From the NCBI GenBank assembly GCA_963826145.1, contig CAWGVW010000001.1, forward strand, positions 434,001 through 498,000: a stretch of DNA of 64,000 nucleotides, in the 5' to 3' direction. This document shows positions 45,532-54,165 of the stretch, piece after piece. The notes below the pieces were generated by a model. The model had not been told where the DNA came from. It was given only the letters and a program-made list of their open reading frames with translations, and did no database searches. Positions within the stretch are counted from its first letter, which is position 1. Each line of letters starts with the position of its first letter. Both the position numbers and the translations under genes were made by a program. Source of the stretch: JBGPLJ01 sp963826145. GTDB taxonomy: Bacteria; Pseudomonadota; Gammaproteobacteria; Steroidobacterales; Steroidobacteraceae.

Positions 45532-45736
45532 TTGGCGACTCTCGCGCAAGGGCAGGGAAAGATGCCCTTGACCCTTGGACGCGAGCGCAGTGCGCCATCT
45601 ATCGGAGAATTAATGTTGTGGTGCGTGCGCCGGCGGCCCGGCGGTACATTAAAAAAATATTACATTCGCGTTGCAGGCCGCCGGGGGATACGGGCAACAC
45701 TTCGGGCAGCGATGCATTGCACCAGGCGCTCCAACG

Positions 45737-46405
45737 CTACGGCAGGTGACCGCGCTTTGCCCACCAGGTAGCTCCCGACTCGCTGACGACGCCGGATTGC
45801 CGCGAGCCCGGCTGTCGCAGCCAGCTCCATGCATCGAGTACTGAACGATCCGCGTTGAGCATCTGAAGTGTGCCCTCGAGCACGAAGAGCTCTTCGCCGC
45901 CTGCGCCAGAGCGCATCGGCAGCTGTGTTCCCGGCGCCGCTCGTTCGAGACACACGCGGGTGGAACCATGCGAATAGAGGAAGGCGCGTTCGTGGCCCTC
46001 GGCATCGCCCCGACTCCACGCGCGGTCGCCCGGGTACACCCGGACACTCTCGACTTCACTCGACTGCATTTGCCGCAATTTCACAAAGATGACACAACCA
46101 TCCCGACTGAACGGCGCATGTGTCGATCCCGGGGGATTGCGCACATAGGTGCCGGTCGGATAGTCGCCGATTTCGTCCGAGAAGATTCCCTCGAGAACGA
46201 TGAACTCCTCGCCCATTCCATGCGTATGCGGGTGGAATGCGCTGCCGGGCGCATAGCGCACGATGCTCGACGCTACCGCGACTTCGCCGCCGGCGCGCTC
46301 CAGCATGCGACGCTCGACGCCCGGCTCAGGCGATGGCACCCAGGCAAGTTGCCCCCCGTGCACCAGCGCGCGCTGGCTGCGATCCGCGTGAATCTGAAGG
46401 GTCAT
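45737..46405 (-). CDS. ChrR-like double-cupin protein
   Basis: A 222-residue protein with two cupin domains. The first has the metal-binding motif AFHPHTHGMGEEFIVLEG and the partner GTYVRNPPGSTHAPF; the second has a weaker copy (GAGGEELFVLEG) with fewer histidines. This resembles the cupin part of ChrR anti-sigma proteins, but the N-terminal zinc anti-sigma domain and a sigma-factor gene are absent, so it is probably a metal-binding or oxygen-sensing cupin. The AT-rich tract at 45648-45666 lies downstream. Confidence 0.82.
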   Translation of the reverse strand: MTLQIHADRSQRALVHGGQLAWVPSPEPGVERRMLERAGGEVAVASSIVRYAPGSAFHPHTHGMGEEFIVLEGIFSDEIGDYPTGTYVRNPPGSTHAPFSRDGCVIFVKLRQMQSSEVESVRVYPGDRAWSRGDAEGHERAFLYSHGSTRVCLERAAPGTQLPMRSGAGGEELFVLEGTLQMLNADRSVLDAWSWLRQPGSRQSGVVSESGATWWAKRGHLP

Positions 46406-46434
46406 TGCCGTACCAAAAGCTGCATGGCGTACCT

Positions 46435-46965
46435 CTATGCGTGGGATCGCTTCAATTCCGCGACAAAAGCCGTCATGGCCTTCTCGATCCGCCCCGCAAA
46501 GTCCTGATTGGCCAGGATGTCGGCGACTTCAAGATTGCGCCCGAGCAGCGGCAACGTCGTCGAGGCGCCTTCGATGTGGATACCCGACATGGTTTGCAGC
46601 ACGATGACCAGGCTCTCCTGCGCAACCGTCGAGCGGCTGCTGGCGCCGAGCAGCATGAAGGGCTTATTGACGAAGGCATCCGTGTTGACGAGCCAGTCGA
46701 GCGCGTTCTTCAGGGCGCCGGGGTAGCCACGGGCGTACTCGGGAGTTGAAATCAGGACCCCGTCTGCCACCTTCACCTCGCCCGCCCACTGGCGCACGCT
46801 ATCGAAGTGCGCCAGCTCGAGGTCCGGGTTGAAATGGGGAAGCGCGGCAACGCACGACGTCACGTGCATTTCAGCGCCGGGCGGCAGCAACGCGCGCGCG
46901 ACGGCCAGCAACCGCGAATTGCTCGATGCCGCTCGAAGACTTCCGCAAATGCCGAGGATCTTCAT
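46435..46965 (-). CDS. NADPH-dependent FMN reductase
   Basis: A 176-residue flavodoxin-like quinone/FMN reductase: ILGICGSLRAASSNSRLLAVA is the FMN-phosphate loop, STPEYARGYPGALKNALDWL the flavin-binding active segment, and KPFMLLGASSRS the third strand. It reduces FMN or quinones using NAD(P)H and protects against redox stress. It lies 29 nt upstream of the cupin gene in the same direction. Confidence 0.9.
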   Translation of the reverse strand: MKILGICGSLRAASSNSRLLAVARALLPPGAEMHVTSCVAALPHFNPDLELAHFDSVRQWAGEVKVADGVLISTPEYARGYPGALKNALDWLVNTDAFVNKPFMLLGASSRSTVAQESLVIVLQTMSGIHIEGASTTLPLLGRNLEVADILANQDFAGRIEKAMTAFVAELKRSHA

Positions 46966-47138
46966 CGGACGCTCGTCGCCAGGCGCCGTCGGTCGAATTC
47001 AGATCGACCTTCTACCACGAACCCGCATGCGTCGTAGAATTGTCGCGCGAAAGCCATCGCATTCGAAGGCTTTCCGCTGCTCGATGGCGTGGGCTCGGGC
47101 CTCGCCGAGTTCACGAGCTTCGTGCTGCGGGCGGATGG

Positions 47139-48035
47139 CTAGATGGCGGCGCGCGACAAACTGGCACGCAAGCGCGGCGCCGCGAAATCGAGGAACGCCT
47201 TCAGCTTCGCCGTGAGACGCGAGTGCCGCGCGTAAAGCAGGCTCACCGGTACGGATGCCGGCTCGAAGTCGTCGAGCACGATCCCGAGCTTGCCCGTCTT
47301 GACCGCCTCCGCAACCTGGTAAGAAAGCGCGCGCACGAGGCCGAGCCCCGCTTTGGCGCCGTCAATCGCGGCTTCCGCTGTGTTGACGATCATGCGCGAA
47401 TGCACGGGCACAGACTGTCGATCGCGAAACGTCCAGGCCTGCGCACCCGCAAGTGCACCGAACGTGACGCAGTCGTGCGAGGCGATCTCGTCCGGCGAGT
47501 GCGGTGCACCTCGCTGCTTCAGGTACGCGGGACTCGCGCAAACGACGCTGCGGACCTGGCCGACGCGAACTGCAATAAGCCCGCTGTCGGGCAGCATGCC
47601 GATTCGTATAGCGACGTCGACATGATCGTCGACCAGGTTGAGCGGCTGATCCGCGAGGATCAGCCTCATGTCGATCTGCGGATGAGCCTTGAGGAAATCG
47701 GCGGCGACCGGCAGGGCATGTATTCGACCGAATGCGACGGGTGCCGTGAGTGCAAGTTCGCCGCGAGGCGTGTTGTATTGACCCGAAGCGCTGCGCTCCG
47801 CCTCGGCGACGGCCTCGAGGATTCGCCGGCACTCCGCGAGAAATGATGCTCCGGCTTCCGTCAATGCGAGTTTTCGTGTCGAGCGGACAAGAAGTTTCGC
47901 CCCCAGGTGAGACTCGAGCTCGGACAGCTTGCGGCTCACCGTCGGCAACGGCATTCGCAGCCGCCGGCTCGCCGCCGAAAGACTGCCGGCGGTCGCCACC
48001 GCAACAAACACCGCCATCGACTCGAATCGGTCCAT
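47139..48035 (-). CDS. LysR-family transcriptional regulator
   Basis: A 298-residue LysR regulator. The N-terminal winged helix-turn-helix is FVAVATAGSLSAASRRLRMP followed by TVSRKLSELESHLGAKLL; the effector domain starts near residue 90. GGAAG precedes the ATG. It is divergent from the carboxymuconolactone decarboxylase-like gene 108 bp away, which it probably controls together with the following PNPOx-like and VOC genes. Confidence 0.93.
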   Translation of the reverse strand: MDRFESMAVFVAVATAGSLSAASRRLRMPLPTVSRKLSELESHLGAKLLVRSTRKLALTEAGASFLAECRRILEAVAEAERSASGQYNTPRGELALTAPVAFGRIHALPVAADFLKAHPQIDMRLILADQPLNLVDDHVDVAIRIGMLPDSGLIAVRVGQVRSVVCASPAYLKQRGAPHSPDEIASHDCVTFGALAGAQAWTFRDRQSVPVHSRMIVNTAEAAIDGAKAGLGLVRALSYQVAEAVKTGKLGIVLDDFEPASVPVSLLYARHSRLTAKLKAFLDFAAPRLRASLSRAAI

Positions 48036-48142
48036 CGGACTTCCAGAAAGTGAAAGGCTGTCTTCAGAGAATACTGGCTAGTGGCAGCAGAAGTAAGGAG
48101 CTACCTTTCTGTCGTCACGATCAACCCAGCCAGGAGAGCCCC

Positions 48143-48694
48143 GTGTCCCGCATCCCGACATTTGCCAGCATTGAATCCGCTCCCGAAGCGTCGCGCGCGC
48201 TCCTCGCTGCCGTGAAGAAGCAGCTCGGCGTCGTACCCAATCTCTTTCGCATGGTTGCCAACAGTCCCGCCGCGCTCGAGGGCTACGTCGGGCTGAGCGG
48301 TGCGCTCGCGAAAGGCGAGCTCGGCGCAGCAACCGGCGAGCGCATCGCGCTGGCCGTCGCGGAATTCAACGCCTGTGACTACTGCCTTTCCGCACACACG
48401 TATCTCGGCAAGAACGTCGCAAAGCTCGACGAGGCGGAGCTGGCGGTCAACCGGCGGGGTGGTTCGAACGACCCGAAGGCCGACGCGGCGGTGCGCTTTG
48501 CCCGCAAGGTGCTCGAGCGTCGCGGTCACGTGAGCGACGACGATGTCCGCGCGGTGAAGGCCGCTGGCTATTCGGATGCCGCCGTCATCGAAATCGTGCA
48601 GCACGTCGCCCTCAACAGCTGGACCAACTTCGTCAACTCTGTCGGGCAGACGGAGATCGACTTCCCGGTTGTCGCGGCGCGCAAGGTGGCCTGA
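48143..48694 (+). CDS. Carboxymuconolactone decarboxylase / AhpD-like protein
   Basis: A 183-residue AhpD-fold protein. The redox active site is ACDYCLSAH (CxxC plus His, as in alkylhydroperoxidase AhpD), preceded by a helix with LGVVPNLFRMVANSPAALEG. It probably reduces organic hydroperoxides. It starts at GTG 48143 with CAGGAG upstream; longer upstream starts would run into the LysR promoter. It leads the block with the PNPOx-like gene 4 nt later. Confidence 0.9.
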   Translation: MSRIPTFASIESAPEASRALLAAVKKQLGVVPNLFRMVANSPAALEGYVGLSGALAKGELGAATGERIALAVAEFNACDYCLSAHTYLGKNVAKLDEAELAVNRRGGSNDPKADAAVRFARKVLERRGHVSDDDVRAVKAAGYSDAAVIEIVQHVALNSWTNFVNSVGQTEIDFPVVAARKVA

Positions 48695-48698
48695 GGTG

Positions 48699-49307
48699 AT
48701 GTCGGCCCGCGCGTACTCGAGCGATATCGCCTTCACACCGTCCGTCAAGGCGGTGCAAAGCCGCAAGGGTTCGCGCGCGGCCTATGCTCGCATGGAGGAG
48801 GGCGGATCCTGGGATACGAGGATCACGCCCGACCTCACGGCATTCATCGCAGAGCAGAGAAGCTTTTTCATGGCGAGCGCGAACCTCGATGGTCAGCCCT
48901 ATATTCAGCATCGTGGAGGGCCACCCGGCTTCCTCCGCGTGCTCGATGATCACACGCTCGCTTTCGCGGACTTTGTCGGCAACAAGCAGTACATCACGCT
49001 CGGAAACCTCGCGGAAAACCCGAAGTCGCAGCTCTTCCTGATCGACTACACCAGCCGCCGTCGCGTCAAAATCTGGGGCACCGCTCGCGTCGTCGAGGAC
49101 GATGCCGACTTGATGGCGCAACTGAAGCCGGAGGGCTATCGCGCGCGTTCACAGCAGATCATCGTATTCTCCGTGGAGGCTTGGGACAGCAACTGTCCGC
49201 AGCACATTCCGCGGCGTTACGAGGCGGCCGATGTCGAGGCAATGCTGGCGCAGCGCGACGCAAGAATTGCCGAGTTGGAGGAGGCATTGAGGGCGCGTGC
49301 GCAATAG
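48699..49307 (+). CDS. Pyridoxamine 5'-phosphate oxidase-like flavoprotein
   Basis: A 202-residue PNPOx-like protein with the FMN-binding split barrel: FFMASANLDGQPYIQHRGG, TLAFADFVGNKQYITLGNL and RRRVKIWGTARVVED. The C-terminal helix (EAMLAQRDARIAELEEAL) may mediate dimerisation. The ATG at 48699 follows GAGGTG and lies 4 nt after the previous stop. It is likely a flavin- or F420-type reductase and functions with the AhpD-like enzyme in redox defence. Confidence 0.87.
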   Translation: MSARAYSSDIAFTPSVKAVQSRKGSRAAYARMEEGGSWDTRITPDLTAFIAEQRSFFMASANLDGQPYIQHRGGPPGFLRVLDDHTLAFADFVGNKQYITLGNLAENPKSQLFLIDYTSRRRVKIWGTARVVEDDADLMAQLKPEGYRARSQQIIVFSVEAWDSNCPQHIPRRYEAADVEAMLAQRDARIAELEEALRARAQ

Positions 49308-49731
49308 GGATTCATCGCCGGAAGCTCGCACCATCGGCGGCGCGAGCGTCGCGCAGGTTCGCATCGCCCGGCCGACGCACCAACTCGAGAAGGTGGTCGC
49401 CTTCTACCGCGACGGCCTCGGCCTGCGCGAGATCGATCGCTTCCATGGGCACGATGGCTACGACGGTGTCATGCTCGGATTGCCGGGCCGCACATATCAT
49501 CTGGAGTTCACGCAACACGCTGCCGGGAGTCCGTGCCCGGCACCGAGCGACGACAACCTCCTTGTTCTCTATATTCCTGACGGAGCGGAGTACGAGAACC
49601 TGTGCGCACGGCTCGTGGATCTCGGATACCCGGCCGTCGAACCCGCCAATCCGTACTGGCGGACCAACAGCAGGACATTCGAGGACCCGGATGGCTGGCG
49701 TGTCGTGCTCTGTCACGGCGGCGGAATCTGA
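49297..49731 (+). CDS. VOC (glyoxalase) family protein
   Basis: A 144-residue vicinal-oxygen-chelate protein with two beta-alpha-beta-beta-beta units: VRIARPTHQLEKVVAFYRDG in the first and the conserved RTFEDPDGWRVVL at the end. Metal ligands are plausible at His and Glu (YHLEFTQH). A GTG start at 49297 overlaps the previous gene by 11 nt. It may be a bleomycin-type resistance or a glyoxalase/dioxygenase-like protein; the substrate is unknown. Confidence 0.87.
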   Translation: MRNRDSSPEARTIGGASVAQVRIARPTHQLEKVVAFYRDGLGLREIDRFHGHDGYDGVMLGLPGRTYHLEFTQHAAGSPCPAPSDDNLLVLYIPDGAEYENLCARLVDLGYPAVEPANPYWRTNSRTFEDPDGWRVVLCHGGGI

Positions 49732-50185
49732 AGTCTCACCGCAGTTCGGCGAGCGCAGCCTAACTGCACTGCGCAACATACTTATTGGGGGCTTGCGGCC
49801 GCGGCGTATAAGCCTTCGCACAGGCATCTCGCGGCGCAGGCTCGGGGGCGCTGTTCTTCTGCGGCGGTCCTGCTGGGCATCCTCGAACTGGCAGCGGGGC
49901 GTCGCCGCGACTGGCGCTCTTTATCAAAGCCTGGCTGCGACCGATCGAGTGAAGGCGGCACGCAGGTTGCGGGATCATTGCGACCGTTATCCCGGTGATC
50001 GCCCTGTCACTCATCGTCCATGGTCGGTTGGTGTATCCGCAGTTCGGGATGCACGTGACTTCGCCCGACGTGGCATCGCTCATCGTTGCGATCTACTACG
50101 GCGGAATGCATGCCGTCGGGCCCGCTCTGATGCTGCTGAGCGAGGTGTTCGCTGCTGCATGGTTTGTGGCGGTGGGCGCCAGACT
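49732..50185 (+). pseudogene. Possible decayed membrane-protein gene
   Basis: This 454-nt stretch between the VOC and hypothetical genes has no intact gene. Two hydrophobic pieces are in different frames: VLLGILELAAGRRRDWR near 49865-49915, and VIALSLIVHGRLVYPQF plus VASLIVAIYYGGMHAVGPAL from about 49995 to 50200. A stop and a frame change lie between them. They could be remnants of one small membrane protein. Low confidence. Confidence 0.3.
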
Positions 50186-50755
50186 CTATGCGATCGCCCG
50201 CACCGCAACTGGAATGACGGCGAGCCTGCGTAGCAGCATCCGCCGGCGGAGGAGCGGCCACCACTCGTAGAGCAGTACCTCGATGGGGCGCCACATGGCC
50301 ACCCACCCGAGAATCACGAGACCTTCATCGACTATCGCCTGGTCGGCAAGCAGGTCATGGGCGATGAGTGCGCGACGCAGCGCCAGACACGCCGTCAGAA
50401 ATACGAGCCCGATCACGAGACTGACGGCGCCATAGCGCAGCAGCTTGATCAAATTTCCGCGCACCTGCTGTTCGCGGTACGCGAAATAATGGTTTACCGC
50501 TTCCGGCAGAGTACGAGCGGACTCGCTCTCTGCTTCGACGGCCGGCAGATAAACGACCAGACGCAGTTTCCGTCGAGTTCCGGCTTCATCGCACGCTTCC
50601 ACCAGGTAAGCCGCGGCGTTCTCGTCGAGGTCCTTTTCGTGGAACGGCGCCGGATCGAGCGTGTGGAAGAGCTGTCGCACATCGTGCAGTCGAATTTCAA
50701 TCAGGGTGTCGTCACCCTCGCGGCGATAGACGGGTTTTGCGGGATCGTATGGCAT
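50186..50755 (-). CDS. Conserved hypothetical membrane protein
   Basis: A 189-residue protein with a soluble N-terminal domain (LIEIRLHDVRQLFHTLDPAP) and two C-terminal TM helices (YGAVSLVIGLVFLTACLAL and LVILGWVAMWRPIEVLLYEW) with a basic tail. No domain is recognised. It is divergent from the secreted hypothetical at 50868. Confidence 0.7.
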   Translation of the reverse strand: MPYDPAKPVYRREGDDTLIEIRLHDVRQLFHTLDPAPFHEKDLDENAAAYLVEACDEAGTRRKLRLVVYLPAVEAESESARTLPEAVNHYFAYREQQVRGNLIKLLRYGAVSLVIGLVFLTACLALRRALIAHDLLADQAIVDEGLVILGWVAMWRPIEVLLYEWWPLLRRRMLLRRLAVIPVAVRAIA

Positions 50756-50867
50756 TTGAAGAGTCTCGAATACTTGGTCGCGACAATTCCACTATAGGCA
50801 GATACCCGCGACGCTGCTAATGTCGCCATCAACAGCATCGCGACTAATTACTCGAACGGGTGGGCGT

Positions 50868-51407
50868 ATGTTCAGTCGGCATTGGAATCGGACGGCACTT
50901 TTGGTTGCAGGCGCAGCCGCTTTGCTTGCTTCGGCGGTGGCGGTTGCCGAGAACCTGGCGGACCGCGACCGCAAGGAAATCAGCAGCTATGCGCTGACCG
51001 AGGCGGGGCTCGCCAAGTATACGCAGGCGCTCAAGAATCTGGGGCCGCTTGCGAGGCAGATGGCGGATGACTGCGGCAAAGGCGACGACAACGACAGCGC
51101 CAGCGATACTCCGCACTCTCTGGATGCCATGGTGGCGCGCGTCGATGCGATCCCGGGAGTCCGCGCGGCGATCATGGCGGCGGGCATCACGACCCGCGAG
51201 TATCTGGTCTTCACCTTCTCCCTGTTTCAGAACGGAATGACTGCCTGGGCGCTCGATCAGCCCGGCGGCAAACTGCCGCCTGGTGTGTCCATGGCGAACG
51301 TCAATTTCTATCGGACGCACGAGGCCGCCATCAAGAGTCTGGGCGACGAGACCAAGTCGGCCTGCGACGATGGTGAAGATGATCGGGAGGGCGAGTCGGA
51401 CGAGTAG
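50868..51407 (+). CDS. Secreted hypothetical protein
   Basis: A 179-residue protein with a signal peptide (TALLVAGAAALLASAVAVA), a helical mature part with LTEAGLAKYTQALKNLGPLA and a strongly acidic C-terminal tail (DDGEDDREGESDE). There are two cysteines (DDCGKGDD and SACDD). The pattern is that of small periplasmic proteins of unknown function. The start at ATG 50868 is chosen because it begins the signal peptide. Confidence 0.7.
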   Translation: MFSRHWNRTALLVAGAAALLASAVAVAENLADRDRKEISSYALTEAGLAKYTQALKNLGPLARQMADDCGKGDDNDSASDTPHSLDAMVARVDAIPGVRAAIMAAGITTREYLVFTFSLFQNGMTAWALDQPGGKLPPGVSMANVNFYRTHEAAIKSLGDETKSACDDGEDDREGESDE

Positions 51408-51457
51408 GCCGCCGCCTCAGGACCTCACCCGTCTCAGATCCGGCGGCCGAGAAACTA

Positions 51458-52342
51458 TCAGATGCCGCTCACGTCGCGGCACTGGCTTCCCGAGCAATAG
51501 GGCTCTTCCGTGCGCTCGTTGTACAAGCGTCCGGCAAGCTCCATGTGGTCCTGAACGGCATCGATGACGGCCGTCGATTTAAAAGACGTCACGTCTGCGC
51601 CCATCGTGGACATGGCCGCCTTGGCCTTCGAGGCGAGCTCCTCGTCGTGGGGAATGCGTTCGTTGACGAGATAGTCCTTGTAGCGTTTCGCAAAGGCCTG
51701 CATCGCGCCGGTGGCGCCCCACCATTGCGTGCATGTCGACGCGTACGCCTGGTCCGCTTCGCGCTTGTAGGTGTCGTATTCCGCATTGGCCCAGGCGGGC
51801 GCACCCTCACCGACGCCCCATCCTTCGGTGATGCCGAGCTTCTTCCTCAGGGCCATGAAGTGCGCGTGCGACGGCATCAGTGCTGCCTGCAGCGCTGCGT
51901 GGTAGCGCTTGATGAGATCCTTCTCCTCGGCCTGCATCTGCTGTTCCTTGTCTAGCGCCTGCAAATTGGTCGCCAAGGCGGCATTCGGGTCTTCAGTGGC
52001 CCCAGTCTGCTGCATGAGTTTCATCGCCGCCTGCGGGTCTTTCATCATCTGTTCCTGCAGACGAGCCGCCATGGCAAACGGGTCCTCGCCTGCGCTTGCG
52101 CCCGACTTGCGCGAAATCTCCTCATTGGTCTCCTTCTGCGCGGTAGCTTCCGCCGCGACGAGTTCAGCGGCGGCGGTGTTCTTCTCCCTGAATTGATCCT
52201 GCGATGAGTAGCAGGCTGTCGGCAGCGGCACGGTCTTCGACCACGGCCCGGCGGGCGGTTGTGCGCAAATGGCGGACGTCATCATCAATACGCCGGCTCC
52301 TGTCGATACGAGCCAGCGGCCATAACGTGAACTTTCGCGCAT
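51458..52342 (-). CDS. Secreted helical hypothetical protein
   Basis: A 294-residue protein with a signal peptide (VSTGAGVLMMTSAICAQ) and a mainly helical, charged mature part with a coiled-coil-like section near residues 110-150 (LQALDKEQQMQAEEKDL) and four cysteines, two at the C-terminus (YCSGSQC). AGGAGG lies 5 nt before the ATG, a strong site, so it is expressed well when transcribed. No family recognised. Confidence 0.7.
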   Translation of the reverse strand: MRESSRYGRWLVSTGAGVLMMTSAICAQPPAGPWSKTVPLPTACYSSQDQFREKNTAAAELVAAEATAQKETNEEISRKSGASAGEDPFAMAARLQEQMMKDPQAAMKLMQQTGATEDPNAALATNLQALDKEQQMQAEEKDLIKRYHAALQAALMPSHAHFMALRKKLGITEGWGVGEGAPAWANAEYDTYKREADQAYASTCTQWWGATGAMQAFAKRYKDYLVNERIPHDEELASKAKAAMSTMGADVTSFKSTAVIDAVQDHMELAGRLYNERTEEPYCSGSQCRDVSGI

Positions 52343-52495
52343 GACGCCTCCTGCGTTTCTGGTTTTTTGTTGTCTGCGCAGATCCGGGCCAGTTCTTCGT
52401 TGGGTGGATTCTCGACCTGCTGAATACCCTGCGCAAGGTGTATGATTTTCCGGCGAACGGGTCATTCCAACAATGAACAAGGAAAGGGGATAGAC

Positions 52496-52936
52496 ATGGC
52501 GTTACCGCACTCGCGCCGCGCTTCGGCTGGCGCATTGCTCTTGGTCGGCTTGCTGGTTGTTCTTGCCGCCGCACCTCGGGCCGAGACTCCAACGGCAACC
52601 GGCGACCTCTGGGAAGTAACCTCCAAGATGTCGATGGAGGGCATGCCGATGCAGATGCCGGCGCAGAAGATGAAAGTCTGCGCAGCGCATGAATGGACCA
52701 AGCCGCCAGCGGGAGACAACCCGCGGCAGAAGTGCGCGCGCTCGGACTACCACACCGAGGGCAACAAGGTGACGTGGACCGAAAGTTGCGAGTCGCCGAC
52801 GATGACGGGCACGGGCGAGATAACCCGCGACGGCGACGACGCCTACACAGGGTTCATCAAGTACGCATCCGAGCAGGGCAACATGACCATCAACCTCTCT
52901 GGCCGCAAGGTTGGAACTTGCGATAACCCCAGCTAG
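52496..52936 (+). CDS. DUF3617 domain periplasmic protein
   Basis: A 146-residue secreted protein (signal GALLLVGLLVVLAAAPRA). The DUF3617 pattern is seen in DLWEVTSKMSMEGMPMQMPA, the Cys-containing KVCAAHEWTKPP, and QKCARSDY followed by VTWTESCESPTMTGTGEI. The two cysteine pairs probably form disulfides. Function unknown. The methionine-rich segment near residue 47 (MSMEGMPMQMP) could bind copper, but this is not established. Confidence 0.83.
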   Translation: MALPHSRRASAGALLLVGLLVVLAAAPRAETPTATGDLWEVTSKMSMEGMPMQMPAQKMKVCAAHEWTKPPAGDNPRQKCARSDYHTEGNKVTWTESCESPTMTGTGEITRDGDDAYTGFIKYASEQGNMTINLSGRKVGTCDNPS

Positions 52937-52946
52937 TTGACCCGCC

Positions 52947-53765
52947 TCAGCCCGCAAACTTCGCAAGCTCGCTGTTGAAGCGCTCGGAATCCTCGAGGAA
53001 GGTCGCGTGTCCGGCGCCGTCGTACCACGAGGCCTTCGCGGTCTTGCAGTGCTTGACGATGTACTCGCTCATCGCCGGCAGCACCACCGTATCTGCACGT
53101 CCGTGCGTGGCTAGCACCGGCACCGTGAGCCGCTCGAGCACGTCCGTGAAGTCGAGCTCGCGCTGGATGAGAAAGCCGCGCACCTGCGGTGAGACCATCA
53201 GGATGAATTCCCGCGCGGCATCGAGCGTCGTCTGCGGAATCGGCTTGACGATGGCGTCCCGCAGGAAGCGGTCGATTGCCGCCCGATGCGTTGCCGGATC
53301 CGGATCGCAGGCACCCGGTGCGTTTTCGAGAAAGCCGGGGCCGATCAGCGTTCCGTAGGCCTTGGGGCCGAGGACCACTGCGGCTGCCACGAAGTTGATG
53401 CCTGCGATCTGCTTCTCGCCGTACTTGCGCACGTAGTCCGAAATGATGAACCCGCCGTACGACCAGCCGACGAGGATGGGCTTCTCGAGCTTGAGATCAC
53501 GGATGATCGCGGCGACGTCGTCGGCCCAAAGGTCGCCGTTGGTGTAGGCCTCGATGTTCGCGGGCGCCGTGGACTCGCCGTGGCCCCGCAGATCGAAGGC
53601 GACCAGCCGGAAATCCTTGAGCGCCGCGCTCTCGTACTGCATTTGCCAGCAGCGCAGATTCTGCGACCAGCCGTGAATCAGGAGAATAGGGCGACCGCTT
53701 TCGCTGCCCCACTCGCGAACTCGCAGCTTGACGCCGCCGCCACCCTTTACCGTGTGCTCTTTCAT
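52947..53765 (-). CDS. Alpha/beta-hydrolase
   Basis: A 272-residue alpha/beta-hydrolase (esterase or haloperoxidase-like). The oxyanion strand is ILLIHGWSQNLRCW, the nucleophile elbow GWSYGGFI, the acid in THGRADTVV and the terminal His in GAGHATFLED. No signal peptide, cytosolic. GGAGGG lies 7 nt before the ATG. Typical of non-heme chloroperoxidase-type esterases; the substrate is unknown. Confidence 0.9.
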   Translation of the reverse strand: MKEHTVKGGGGVKLRVREWGSESGRPILLIHGWSQNLRCWQMQYESAALKDFRLVAFDLRGHGESTAPANIEAYTNGDLWADDVAAIIRDLKLEKPILVGWSYGGFIISDYVRKYGEKQIAGINFVAAAVVLGPKAYGTLIGPGFLENAPGACDPDPATHRAAIDRFLRDAIVKPIPQTTLDAAREFILMVSPQVRGFLIQRELDFTDVLERLTVPVLATHGRADTVVLPAMSEYIVKHCKTAKASWYDGAGHATFLEDSERFNSELAKFAG

Positions 53766-54165
53766 GGCGATTCCCTCCGATGGGCGCGCATTCGAATTCC
53801 CTGTGCGCGCATCGTCACGCAATCGCGAGCGAAAGAAAAATTTACACGCGCGACGCACGTGTGCTGCATCGCGCCGATCTCCCTCGAACCGGGGGAAAAC
53901 ACTACCGGGTGTTTCCCCTCCGAGTGGTGACTTAATCTGTCGGAGCTCTGCGACACTTGTGCGATCTGGTGAGCGCGTCACAATGACTCTCACGCATCTG
54001 CAGGCGTTGCCCATCGACACTGCGAGCGATCGTTGATACCAGAACCGTTGCGCGACCATGAGTGTGGTCACGTGCGCGCATACGTCACTCTGGATTTTCG
54101 AGACTGCTGAGCAGTGTCACCGCGGCAACCACGAATCTGCGCGATGCGTAGGGGAGATCGCGTTG
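53766..54165. other. Intergenic region upstream of the giant cytochrome
   Basis: A 400-nt gap with no gene on either strand. It separates the divergent hydrolase and cytochrome genes, so it must contain both promoters. The only structured element seen is the inverted repeat at 53892-53918. Confidence 0.5.
53892..53918. promoter_or_regulatory. Imperfect inverted repeat, possible operator
   Basis: Arms GGGGAAAACAC (53892-53902) and GTGTTTCCCC (53909-53918) pair with a single bulged A. It lies 248-274 nt upstream of the cytochrome start and about 130 nt from the hydrolase start. It could be a regulator site; there is no T-run, so a terminator is unlikely. Confidence 0.4.

Noticed and set aside
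45648..45666. AT-rich tract with A- and T-runs, read as a terminator for the cupin gene
   Set aside because: No convincing GC-rich hairpin precedes the T-run on either strand; may be promoter-like but cannot be assigned.
46966..47138. Possible C-terminal remnant of a GNAT acetyltransferase on the minus strand (ARQFYDACGFVVEGRSEFD)
   Set aside because: Only about 20 residues look right, with no upstream domain, no start and competing frames; too short to support a feature.
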